In this document: one piece after another, positions 31,536 to 38,383 of the stretch | Numbering within the stretch: position 1 is the stretch's first letter | Layout: each line of letters starts with the position of its first letter | DNA from: Bradyrhizobium acaciae | GTDB lineage: Bacteria; Pseudomonadota; Alphaproteobacteria; Rhizobiales; Xanthobacteraceae | Reading direction: 5' to 3' | NCBI RefSeq assembly: GCF_020889785.1 | Contig: NZ_JACMYK010000071.1 | Coordinates: 1 to 38,383 of the forward strand | DNA length: 38,383 bases | The notes under the pieces: model-generated | The model's input: only the letters and a program-made list of their open reading frames with translations | Database searches by the model: none | Told to the model about the DNA's origin: nothing | Position numbers and translations under genes: made by a program

Positions 31536-32828
31536 TCATGGATGAACGGGAGGTTCGGGTTCCATATCGGTCCCCAATCGACCCTTCAGCACCATGCCGC
31601 CCGCGACCCCGACGCCCAGCACATACATCCAGCCTTCGTGAAAGTCGAAGATATGTGAATTAAACAACGAACTAGTAATATTCTGTACCACGACGAGAAG
31701 CCCGATCCAGTTAACGAGACCGTCGCCACGGAACAGCAAAAGGTGCAGGAGCCACATCGCGTACAGGATCGCTACACCCACGATGCCCCACTGCACGGCA
31801 ACGTTCAACGTTTGATTGTGGGGGTTTCCGATCACCTCGCTGGAGGCCTGGGTCACCCCGCCGGTCGCAACGCGCTCGAACAGGCCCCGCGTCGAGCCGG
31901 TGCCATGGCCGACCACCGGGGCCTCGGCAAAGAAGCCGAGCGACTTGCGCCAGAATTCAAGCCGCAAGCCGAGCGACGTCGGCTCGTTGCGCTCCATATA
32001 GAGCTTGTAGTCGCGCTGGAACGACTCGGCCGTCCGGCGCAGCGGCGACGATCCATACCACGCCACCACGGATAACGCGGCGACGGCGCAAAGGATCAGC
32101 ACGATGCTGCGCCAGCGCAGATGCAGCAGCGCAAATACCGCGAACATAATCGGAACCGTCACCAACGCGGTCCGTGACACCACCACCAGCGCCATGTTGG
32201 CGAACAGGCTGAGCGCAATCGCGATCAACAGGACGGCCGGCAGGACGCGCTTTGCCCGCAGCAGCATCACGATCGGATAGGCCAGCGCGACCGCGCACAA
32301 GGTGAACTCCTGGCTCTGGTCGATGTAGTTCTTGACGAACACGCCCTGCTCGCCAGGGCCGGGCGCCCGCAGCGCGAGGTGAGGATAGGCAAGCACCAAC
32401 CACGACATCAGCATCAACAGCGTGCATGAGACGAGGAAGGCCACGAACACCCAGTTGCCGCGGGTCGAGCGCTGAAAATGATAGAGCAGGACCGGAAGCA
32501 CCAGGAGCTTTGCGGTCGGCCCGACCGCGTACAATCTCGCGCCCCAAGCGGCGTCCGACCAGAGCGTGCCGACAAGCGCGAGGCAAAACAACGCAATCGG
32601 CGCCACGCAGATCGGCCGCTTCAGCAACGCCCAGAACGCCCGCAGATCGACCGTCGGCGCGATCGAGATCAGCAACAACACGCCGAAGATGCCGACCAGC
32701 GAGGTCGACCACGGCAGCGACAGCGCAATCAGGACCGCAACCACATCGGTCGTGATCTGCCAGCGCGCCGGATCGCGCCAGGCCGGACACGCCGCGGCGC
32801 CTGCCGGGGATGCCATGCTCGCGCTCAC
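31536..32828 (-). CDS. O-antigen ligase/polymerase family membrane protein
   Basis: This polytopic protein (430 residues, 10-12 helices) carries the Wzy_C/WaaL domain in the large periplasmic loop: LGLRLEFWRKSLGFFAEAPVVGHGTGSTRG and NPHNQTLNVAVQWGIVG. R289, E291 and H337 match the Arg and His known to be needed in WaaL. It joins undecaprenyl-linked glycan to lipid A-core (ligase) or polymerises repeats; the two cannot be told apart by sequence alone, but the operon with heptose genes favours LPS. The start is a GTG at 32828 that overlaps the hldE stop by 4 bp; an ATG at 32816 is possible. Confidence 0.87.
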   Translation of the reverse strand: MSASMASPAGAAACPAWRDPARWQITTDVVAVLIALSLPWSTSLVGIFGVLLLISIAPTVDLRAFWALLKRPICVAPIALFCLALVGTLWSDAAWGARLYAVGPTAKLLVLPVLLYHFQRSTRGNWVFVAFLVSCTLLMLMSWLVLAYPHLALRAPGPGEQGVFVKNYIDQSQEFTLCAVALAYPIVMLLRAKRVLPAVLLIAIALSLFANMALVVVSRTALVTVPIMFAVFALLHLRWRSIVLILCAVAALSVVAWYGSSPLRRTAESFQRDYKLYMERNEPTSLGLRLEFWRKSLGFFAEAPVVGHGTGSTRGLFERVATGGVTQASSEVIGNPHNQTLNVAVQWGIVGVAILYAMWLLHLLLFRGDGLVNWIGLLVVVQNITSSLFNSHIFDFHEGWMYVLGVGVAGGMVLKGRLGTDMEPEPPVHP

Positions 32829-34296
32829 GCTTGACCCTCACGGGCCCGGGCAACCAGCGATGTCGTGCTGTGGCCGGGCAGGATCTCGACCAGCACCACC
32901 TCGCCGCCGGCAGCCTCGACGATCTCGTGGCCGACCACCTGCTCGCGGGTATAGTCGCCGCCCTTGACCAGCACGCTCGGCCGCACCTTCGTGATCAGCT
33001 CGATCGGCGTGTCCTCCTCGAAGATCGCGACGAGGTCGACGGCTTCCAACGCCGCCAGCACCTCGGCGCGCGCACGCTCGTTCTGCACCGGGCGCCCCTC
33101 GCCCTTCAACCGCTTCACCGAGGCGTCGCTGTTCAACCCGACGATCAGGCGATCACAGGTGCTGCGCGCGGCGGTCAGCACCTTGACGTGACCGGGATGC
33201 AGGATGTCGAAACAGCCGTTGGTGAAGCCGATCCGCAGATCCTGCCTGCGCCATTCCTCGAGGTATGCATCGATATCGCCGCCGGCCGCGACGATCTTCT
33301 CCTCGGCCGCCAGCGACGCATGCGGCAGGATCCTTCGCCGCAACTCGGCTGACCTGACGATCGCGGTGCCGGTCTTGCCGACCGCAACCGCCGCGGCGCG
33401 CTCGCGATCCGCAGCGCGCCTTCCCAGTCGGCACCACCCGCCAGCGCCAACGCCAGCGCCGCGGCAACGGTATCGCCGGCACCGGAGACGTCACGCACCT
33501 TGACCGGCAGCGCCGGCACATGGATCGAGCCGCCGTCCCGCGTCACCAGCGTCATGCCGCGCTCACCCTGCGTCACCAGCATCGCCTCGCAATCCGCGAG
33601 ATACATCGCATCGGGTGCGGCCTGCGCAATGCTGTCCTGACTGTCGGCGCGGCTGCGGGTCGCTTCGGCGAATTCCTTGCGGTTCGGCGTCAACACGGTC
33701 GCGCCGCGATAGATCGCGAGATTGGCGCTCTTGGGATCGACGATCACGCGCTTGCCCGCCTGGCGCGCGGCGTCGATCACGTTGCGGATCACCCGCGCGG
33801 TGAGCACGCCCTTGGCGTAGTCCGACAGCAGCACGATGTCGGCGTGCGCAAGACGCGGCAGAATGGCATCGATCAGCTGCTGCTCGACGGCGGCCGCAGC
33901 CGGCGCGGCAAGCTCCCAATCGGAGCGCAGCATGTGGGTCGAGAACTGTTCGGAGACGAAGCGCACCTTACGCGTGGTCGGACGCGCGGCGTCGCGCACC
34001 AGCACGGTCTCGATGCCGGCCTCTTTCGCCAGCGCCTCGGTCAAAACAGTGCCGGCAGCATCCTCGCCGATCAAGCCGACGAAGATGCAGCGTCCGCCGA
34101 GCGAGGCGATATTGCGCGCGACGTTGCCGGCGCCGCCGATATTGATTTCGCTGCGCCTGACCGCGATCACGGGCGCCGGCGCCTCCGGCGAGATTCGCGA
34201 CACCTCGCCATACACGAACTCGTCGAGCATGAGATCGCCGACGCAGAGCACGGTCTGGCCGGACATGGCACGCGAGATCGCTTCAAAATCGAACAT
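32825..34296 (-). pseudogene. hldE: hldE, bifunctional heptose-7-P kinase / heptose-1-P adenylyltransferase, broken by a 1-bp deletion
   Basis: HldE makes ADP-heptose precursors for the LPS core. The kinase domain reads from MFDFEAISRAMSGQTVLCVGD (34296) through NIGGAGNVARNIASLGG to DVSGAGDTVAAALALAL and WEGALRIAS. There the frame is lost. One frame over, the sequence continues exactly as the family expects (AAAVAVGKTGTAIV), followed by the adenylyltransferase domain (IGFTNGCFDILHPGHVKVL, VGLNSDASVKRLKG, LVKGGDYTREQVVGHE) to the stop at 32825. One missing base at about 33397/33398, in CCGCGGCGCGCTCGCG, explains it. Restoring it gives ~490 residues, the normal length. As read, the kinase frame ends at 33175 with ~62 non-family residues, and the adenylyltransferase frame has only weak internal starts (TTG at 33343). 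Pseudogene, functional split, or sequencing error are all possible. Confidence 0.85.
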
Positions 34297-34314
34297 CAGT
34301 CACCGTCATCCGCT

Positions 34315-35295
34315 CTAGCGATAGCGATCCGCGCGATCGAGGAAGCCCTTCACATAGGCCTCGACCGCGTCTTCCAGGCGGGTAAAGCCGCCATTGTATC
34401 CGGCGCGCGCGAGACGATCGACAACGCTCTCGGTGAAGTACTGGTAACTGCCGCGAATCTGCTCGGGCATGTCGACATACTGGATGTTCGGCTCCCGGCC
34501 GAGCGCACCATAAGCCGAGACGATCAGGTCCTTGAAGCTGCGCGCCTTGCCGGTGCCGACGTTGAACAGTCCGGAGACCTGCGGCGTCGCGATTAGCCAG
34601 ATCATCACCCGCACGACGTCATCGACATAGATGAAGTCGCGACGCTGGTCGCCGTCGGCGATCCCCTCGCGATGCGACTTGAACAGCTGCACGACGCGGC
34701 CCGCTCTGATGTCGTCGAAGCGGCGCGCCAGCACGCTCATCATCGAGCCCTTGTGATATTCATTCGGGCCGAACACGTTGAAGAATTTCAGTCCCGCCCA
34801 TTGCGGCGGCAGCCGCTCACCCCTCGCCGCACGCTCGGCGACGGCGAGATCGAACAGGTTCTTGCTCCAGCCGTACAGGTTCATCGGCCGTAGCCGCTTG
34901 AGTGCCTCGACCGACGCGTCGTCGTCAAAACCCTGTTCGCCGTTGCCATAAGTCGCGGCCGACGAAGCATAGATGAACGGCGTGGCGTTCGCGGTGCACC
35001 AGTCGAGCAGCCGCATCGAGAGACGGAAATTGGTCTCGATCACCAGATCGCCGTCGGTCGCGGTGGTCTCGGAGATCGCGCCGAGATGGACGATAGCGTC
35101 CAGCCGTCGCCCCTTCAGCCAGTCGCCGAGCTCGGCCGGGGGAACCACGTCGGCAAGCCGGCGCTTGGCCAGGTTCCGCCACTTGCCGTCCTGCCCAAGG
35201 CTATCGCAGACCGCAACGTCGCTGCGCCCGGCGTCATTCAACGCGGCCACGACGTTCGATCCGATAAAACCGGCGCCCCCGGTTACCAGAAACAT
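34315..35295 (-). CDS. hldD: ADP-L-glycero-D-manno-heptose 6-epimerase
   Basis: This 326-residue SDR completes ADP-heptose synthesis by inverting C6. It starts MFLVTGGAGFIGSNVVAALN (35295), has the substrate signature QDGKWRNLAKRRLADVV, catalytic Y-x3-K in MNLYGWSKNLFD, and the HldD-specific LKFFNVFGPNEYHKGSMMSV and DFIYVDDVV. The length is right for the family (310-330). The frame is open upstream to 35358 but that part is not conserved. It is the first gene of hldD-hldE-ligase, with 18 bp to hldE, and diverges from waaF. Confidence 0.95.
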   Translation of the reverse strand: MFLVTGGAGFIGSNVVAALNDAGRSDVAVCDSLGQDGKWRNLAKRRLADVVPPAELGDWLKGRRLDAIVHLGAISETTATDGDLVIETNFRLSMRLLDWCTANATPFIYASSAATYGNGEQGFDDDASVEALKRLRPMNLYGWSKNLFDLAVAERAARGERLPPQWAGLKFFNVFGPNEYHKGSMMSVLARRFDDIRAGRVVQLFKSHREGIADGDQRRDFIYVDDVVRVMIWLIATPQVSGLFNVGTGKARSFKDLIVSAYGALGREPNIQYVDMPEQIRGSYQYFTESVVDRLARAGYNGGFTRLEDAVEAYVKGFLDRADRYR

Positions 35296-35430
35296 GATGA
35301 AATCCCGCCAGATTCCTTTGCAGCCGCCAGCTTTGCCCCAGTCCCGCGCCACAGGCAACGACGGCTTTACCTCTTATCGCGAACCGGTTACCGACTTGGC
35401 GCGCCCGACCCGGCCTTGGCCCATTTAGAA

Positions 35431-36495
35431 ATGAATATTGATTCAATATCTGATATCGAAACTGAGGATGCCGAGGATACCAGACCTATCCTCGTCGTGC
35501 CCTATGTTTGGATCGGCGATTTCGTGCGCGGCCACACCGTGGTCAGGGTGCTCCGCAAGCGATGGCCCAACCGGCCGGTCGACCTTCTGACCACCCGCCA
35601 ATGCGCCCCGCTGGTCGACTACATGCCCGGGGTCCGGGCCGGGATCGTGTCCGACCTGCCGCGCAGCCGGCTGGCACTCGGCCGGCAGCGGGCGCTCGCG
35701 GCGGAGCTTCGGGCGAGGGCCTACGCCACCGCGCTGGTGCTGCCGCGCACCTGGAAGGCGGCCATCGCGCCGGCTTTGGCAGGGATCCCCGAGCGGGTCG
35801 GCTTCTTCGGCGAGGCCCGTTTCGGCCTGATCAATGCAATGCGGTGGCGCGAAAAGCAGCAGCCGCGCTTCATCGACAAGAACGCCATCCTGGCGCTGCC
35901 TGACGGCGCCCCTCGCCCACCGGAATGGCCTGTGCCGCAGCTCAGGGTTCCCGCAGACGAGATCGGCCGATGGCGGCAGGCCAACGGCCTCGGCACCGGT
36001 CCCGCCATCGCGCTCGGGCCCGGGTCGGTCGGCGCCTCCAAACGCTGGACCTATTATCCGGAGGCCGCGCGGCTGATCGCCGAACGCGGCTTCGACGTCT
36101 GGGTGGTCGGCGGTCCCGGCGAGAAGGCGCTGGCCCAGGAGATCACGGCAGCAGGCGGCCCGCGGGTCCGCGATCTCACCGGCACCGATCTGCGCAACGG
36201 CGTGTTGGCAATGGCCGCAGCCAGCGTCGCCATCACCAACGACTCCGGGCTGATGCACATCGCGGCCGCGATCGGCACCCCGACCATGGGCATTTTCGGC
36301 CCGACCGATCCCTATCTCTGGGCGCCTCTCAACGGCCTCGCCGCTACGGTGCAGCAGACCAAGGGCAAGCTGTCGTGCCAGCCGTGCCAACGTACGGTCT
36401 GCACCATGAACGACCATCGCTGCATGCGCGACATCGCCCCCGAAGAGGTCGTGGAGATCGCGCAGCGCGTGCTGGCTCAGATCAGCGTGCGATAG
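35431..36495 (+). CDS. waaF: GT9 heptosyltransferase, WaaF-like
   Basis: The product (354 residues) is a GT-B enzyme of family GT9. It has the N-terminal VVPYVWIGDFVRGHTVVRVLRKRWP, the donor site GPGSVGASKRWTYYPEAARLI (glycine-rich loop and K-W of the heptosyltransferases), VVGGPGEKALA, the NDSGLMHIAAAIGTPTMGIFGPTDP hallmark with Asp, His and Gly ligands, and a Cys-rich tail (CQPCQRTVCTMNDHRCM) typical of WaaF. It likely adds the second heptose of the inner core. ATG at 35431 is the first start in a family-like position. It diverges from hldD, and its 3' end overlaps the end of lpcC by 19 bp. Confidence 0.92.
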   Translation: MNIDSISDIETEDAEDTRPILVVPYVWIGDFVRGHTVVRVLRKRWPNRPVDLLTTRQCAPLVDYMPGVRAGIVSDLPRSRLALGRQRALAAELRARAYATALVLPRTWKAAIAPALAGIPERVGFFGEARFGLINAMRWREKQQPRFIDKNAILALPDGAPRPPEWPVPQLRVPADEIGRWRQANGLGTGPAIALGPGSVGASKRWTYYPEAARLIAERGFDVWVVGGPGEKALAQEITAAGGPRVRDLTGTDLRNGVLAMAAASVAITNDSGLMHIAAAIGTPTMGIFGPTDPYLWAPLNGLAATVQQTKGKLSCQPCQRTVCTMNDHRCMRDIAPEEVVEIAQRVLAQISVR

Positions 36496-37523
36496 ACCGA
36501 AGCGATCGCGCTTGCCTCGGCGTCGAGGCTGAACTTATCCACAACTCGTTGCCGCGCACGCGCCCCCATTAAGGAGGCCGACGCCGGATCGCGCATCAGC
36601 GGCTCGAGCGCGGCCACCAGCACGTCGGCGTCGCCGGGCGACGTCAGCACGCCGGTGACGCCATCCTCGACCACGAACTCGGCGGCGCCGGCGCGCGCCG
36701 CCACCAGTGCCGCGCCCGCCGACATCGCCTCGATCAGGGTCAGGCCAAAACCTTCGTTGCGCGAGGTGAAGGCGTAGATCGTCAGCCGCTGGTACCAGCG
36801 CACGACATCCTCGATTGGCAATTCGCCCGTGATGACGATGCGCGATTGCAGCCCGGCAGCCTCGATCTTGCGCTTCAGCTCGTTGGCAAAGGCCAGTTGC
36901 TCCGGCACCACGGCGCCGACGATGACGGCGCTGAAATCGGGATAGCGCGGCAGCAGCCTGCACATCGCCTCGACGAACACATCACTGCCCTTCTGCGCGC
37001 GCACCCGTCCGAAGCAGCCGATCGCATAGCGCCCCGGCAATCCGCTTTCGGCGAAAACGCTCGCGCGATCGGCCGGCGGCGCATAGCGGGCGGTGTCGAC
37101 GCCATGCATCACGACCGTTGCCTCGCGCTTCAGATACGAGGCCGACAGCGGACTGGTCGCGATGATCGCATCCATGTTGCTGATCAGCCAGCGGGTCAGC
37201 CAGGTGTGATGGCGCTGCGCGGCTGAGGTGAAGAGCAGCTTCAACGGCCAGCCGAGCGCGCGCAGCAGAAGGCCTGCGATCATCTCGTCATTGCGACGCG
37301 CGTGCCAGATCACAGGCCGCGCGCGCCGCCACAGACGCATGAGGTCGGCAAATCCAAGCGCATCGATGCCGTCGGGCCGATGCGAGCCGAGCCAAGCCGC
37401 ACGAAACATCCTAGCAAGCTTAGGCGCGACCATGCGGTTGGTCGCGGTGACACCCGAATAGCGTCGGTGCAGATTGGGCACGATGAGCTCGAGCTCGCCG
37501 GCAGGTGTGTTCTCGATCGGCAC
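36477..37523 (-). CDS. lpcC: LPS core GT4 mannosyltransferase, LpcC-like
   Basis: The 348-residue enzyme agrees well with rhizobial LpcC as I remember it: an N-terminal VPNLHRRYSGVTATN, the VIWHARRNDEMIAGLLLR segment, LLFTSAAQRHHTWLTRWLI, MHGVDTARYAPP, YAIGCFGRVRAQKGSDVFVEAM and FTSRNEGFGLTLIEAMSAGA. LpcC transfers mannose from GDP-Man to inner-core Kdo in Rhizobium leguminosarum. I chose the GTG at 37523 because GGAG lies 6 bases before it and it matches the LpcC start; an ATG at 37568 would add 15 residues that do not look conserved. The gene is convergent with waaF (19-bp overlap) and divergent from galE. Confidence 0.88.
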   Translation of the reverse strand: MPIENTPAGELELIVPNLHRRYSGVTATNRMVAPKLARMFRAAWLGSHRPDGIDALGFADLMRLWRRARPVIWHARRNDEMIAGLLLRALGWPLKLLFTSAAQRHHTWLTRWLISNMDAIIATSPLSASYLKREATVVMHGVDTARYAPPADRASVFAESGLPGRYAIGCFGRVRAQKGSDVFVEAMCRLLPRYPDFSAVIVGAVVPEQLAFANELKRKIEAAGLQSRIVITGELPIEDVVRWYQRLTIYAFTSRNEGFGLTLIEAMSAGAALVAARAGAAEFVVEDGVTGVLTSPGDADVLVAALEPLMRDPASASLMGARARQRVVDKFSLDAEASAIASVYRTLI

Positions 37524-37654
37524 GCAAGTCTCCGTTTCGCGCCAGTTCCTATACGCAACATTAAGCATAGTGGCCAGTTCGGCCGCAGCGAAACCCCCTC
37601 TTCACCGCACTCCCGCTAGCATCGCCAGTTAAAGATATCGGGAGAGCTCTCACC

Positions 37655-38383
37655 ATGACCGTGCTCGTGACCGGCGGTGCCGGCTATATCGGAAGTCACA
37701 TGGTTCATGCGCTGGTCGACGCCGGCGAGAGCGTCGTCGTGATCGATAATCTCTCCACCGGCTTCTCCACGTTCCTGCCCGAAACTGTTCCGCTGTTCAT
37801 CGGCGATGCCGGCGACGAGAACCTCGTCGAGGGCGTGATCGCACAGCACGGTATCGACAGCATCATCCATTTCGCGGGCTCCGTCGTGGTGCCGGACTCG
37901 ATGCGCGATCCGCTCGGCTATTACCGCAACAACACCATGACGACGCGCAGCCTGCTCAATGCCGCGGTGAAGGGTGGCGTCAGCCGCTTCATCTTCTCCT
38001 CGACCGCGGCCGTCTACGGCAATCCGGACCAGGTGCCCGTGCCGGAGATCGCACCGACGCGTCCGCTGTCGCCCTACGGCTCGTCGAAGCTGATGACCGA
38101 GATCATGCTGCACGACGTCGCCTCCGCTCATGGCATGAGCTACGTCGTGCTGCGCTACTTCAACGTCGCCGGCGCCGACCCGAAAGGCCGTGTCGGCCTT
38201 TCCACCATCGGCGCCACCCATCTGCTCAAGATCGCGGTCGAGGCCGCGACCGGCCAGCGCGCCAAGATCGACGTGTTCGGCACCGACTATTCGACCCAGG
38301 ACGGCAGCTGCGTGCGCGACTTCATCCATGTCAGCGACCTCGTCGAGGCGCATCGCTCGGCGCTGTCCTATCTGCGCGGCGGC
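37655..38383 (+). CDS. galE: UDP-glucose 4-epimerase (3' partial)
   Basis: The frame is open from ATG 37655 to the end of the window (243 codons), so no stop is seen and the full protein would be ~330 residues. It is an extended SDR with TVLVTGGAGYIGSHMVHAL, SSTAAVYGNPDQVPVPE, catalytic Y-x3-K in SPYGSSKLMTE, LRYFNVAGADPKGR and CVRDFIHVSDL, which is the GalE pattern throughout. It interconverts UDP-Glc and UDP-Gal for polysaccharide and LPS synthesis. The ATG is preceded by GGAG (37641-37644) at 10 bp. A long minus-strand frame at 37616-38353 over the same bases is a shadow. Confidence 0.95.
   Translation, partial: MTVLVTGGAGYIGSHMVHALVDAGESVVVIDNLSTGFSTFLPETVPLFIGDAGDENLVEGVIAQHGIDSIIHFAGSVVVPDSMRDPLGYYRNNTMTTRSLLNAAVKGGVSRFIFSSTAAVYGNPDQVPVPEIAPTRPLSPYGSSKLMTEIMLHDVASAHGMSYVVLRYFNVAGADPKGRVGLSTIGATHLLKIAVEAATGQRAKIDVFGTDYSTQDGSCVRDFIHVSDLVEAHRSALSYLRGG

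Noticed and set aside
30308..31663. 451-codon plus-strand frame over the dehydratase and ligase genes
   Set aside because: Shadow of the minus-strand dehydratase; Arg/Gln/His-rich product without domain.
37616..38353. 245-codon minus-strand frame at the right edge
   Set aside because: It covers the galE start region, whose plus-strand translation has all GalE motifs; the minus-strand product is His/Asp/Arg-rich.

Overview
The window is GC-rich chromosomal DNA of an alphaproteobacterium, most likely Bradyrhizobium or a close relative. The evidence is protein family content (an LpcC-type core mannosyltransferase, an MlaE permease with a fused STAS domain, a conserved large-protein C-terminus remembered from bradyrhizobia) and short palindromic repeats of types I remember as abundant in that genus. 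No tRNA, rRNA, CRISPR array, transposase, integrase or phage gene was seen. The two ends cut genes: the 3' part of a large unrecognised protein on the left, the 5' part of galE on the right.

Left part (1-9208): end of the large protein and a terminator; an Mla-type phospholipid ABC transporter operon on the minus strand (permease with STAS, ATPase, MCE protein); a dipeptide-epimerase/DgcA-type enolase-superfamily enzyme; an MFS transporter; an Ala/Pro/Glu-rich hypothetical protein; and a secreted caspase-fold protein with an intact His/Cys dyad. Middle part (9280-18372): a PLP-dependent threonine/serine dehydratase, a GT4 glycosyltransferase translationally coupled to an LpxH-like phosphoesterase, thiD, a stand-alone Lrp/AsnC effector domain, then a periplasmic redox group (diheme cytochrome c, CHRD protein, cytochrome c556) next to an orphan form-II CoxL-like molybdenum hydroxylase large subunit.

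Right part (18481-38383) is mainly an envelope glycoconjugate region: a DUF1152 protein, murJ, a DegT aminotransferase and Gfo/Idh/MocA dehydrogenase pair (best guess: 3-amino sugar nucleotide for a GlcN3N lipid A), manC, a flippase-like membrane protein, a WecA/WbpL-type initiating transferase, a 4-reductase-like SDR, a WbuB-like glycosyltransferase, a membrane WbpM-like dehydratase, an O-antigen ligase/polymerase, the heptose genes hldE (frameshifted) and hldD, waaF, lpcC and galE. The dehydratase, reductase and WbpL-like transferase together look like the QuiNAc route that starts O-antigen in Rhizobium etli and Pseudomonas. ManC would supply GDP-mannose for LpcC and perhaps for the GT4 enzyme at 10327-11418.

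The points most worth checking are the one-base lesion in hldE, the LpxH-like/GT4 pair with a nested inverted-repeat array upstream, the GnnA/GnnB-like pair beside murJ, the orphan CoxL-like subunit, and a 21-bp minisatellite whose first unit supplies the stop codon of the flippase-like gene. I did not find a system that I can call clearly new; these are the best candidates. All family assignments come from reading motifs, not from a database search.
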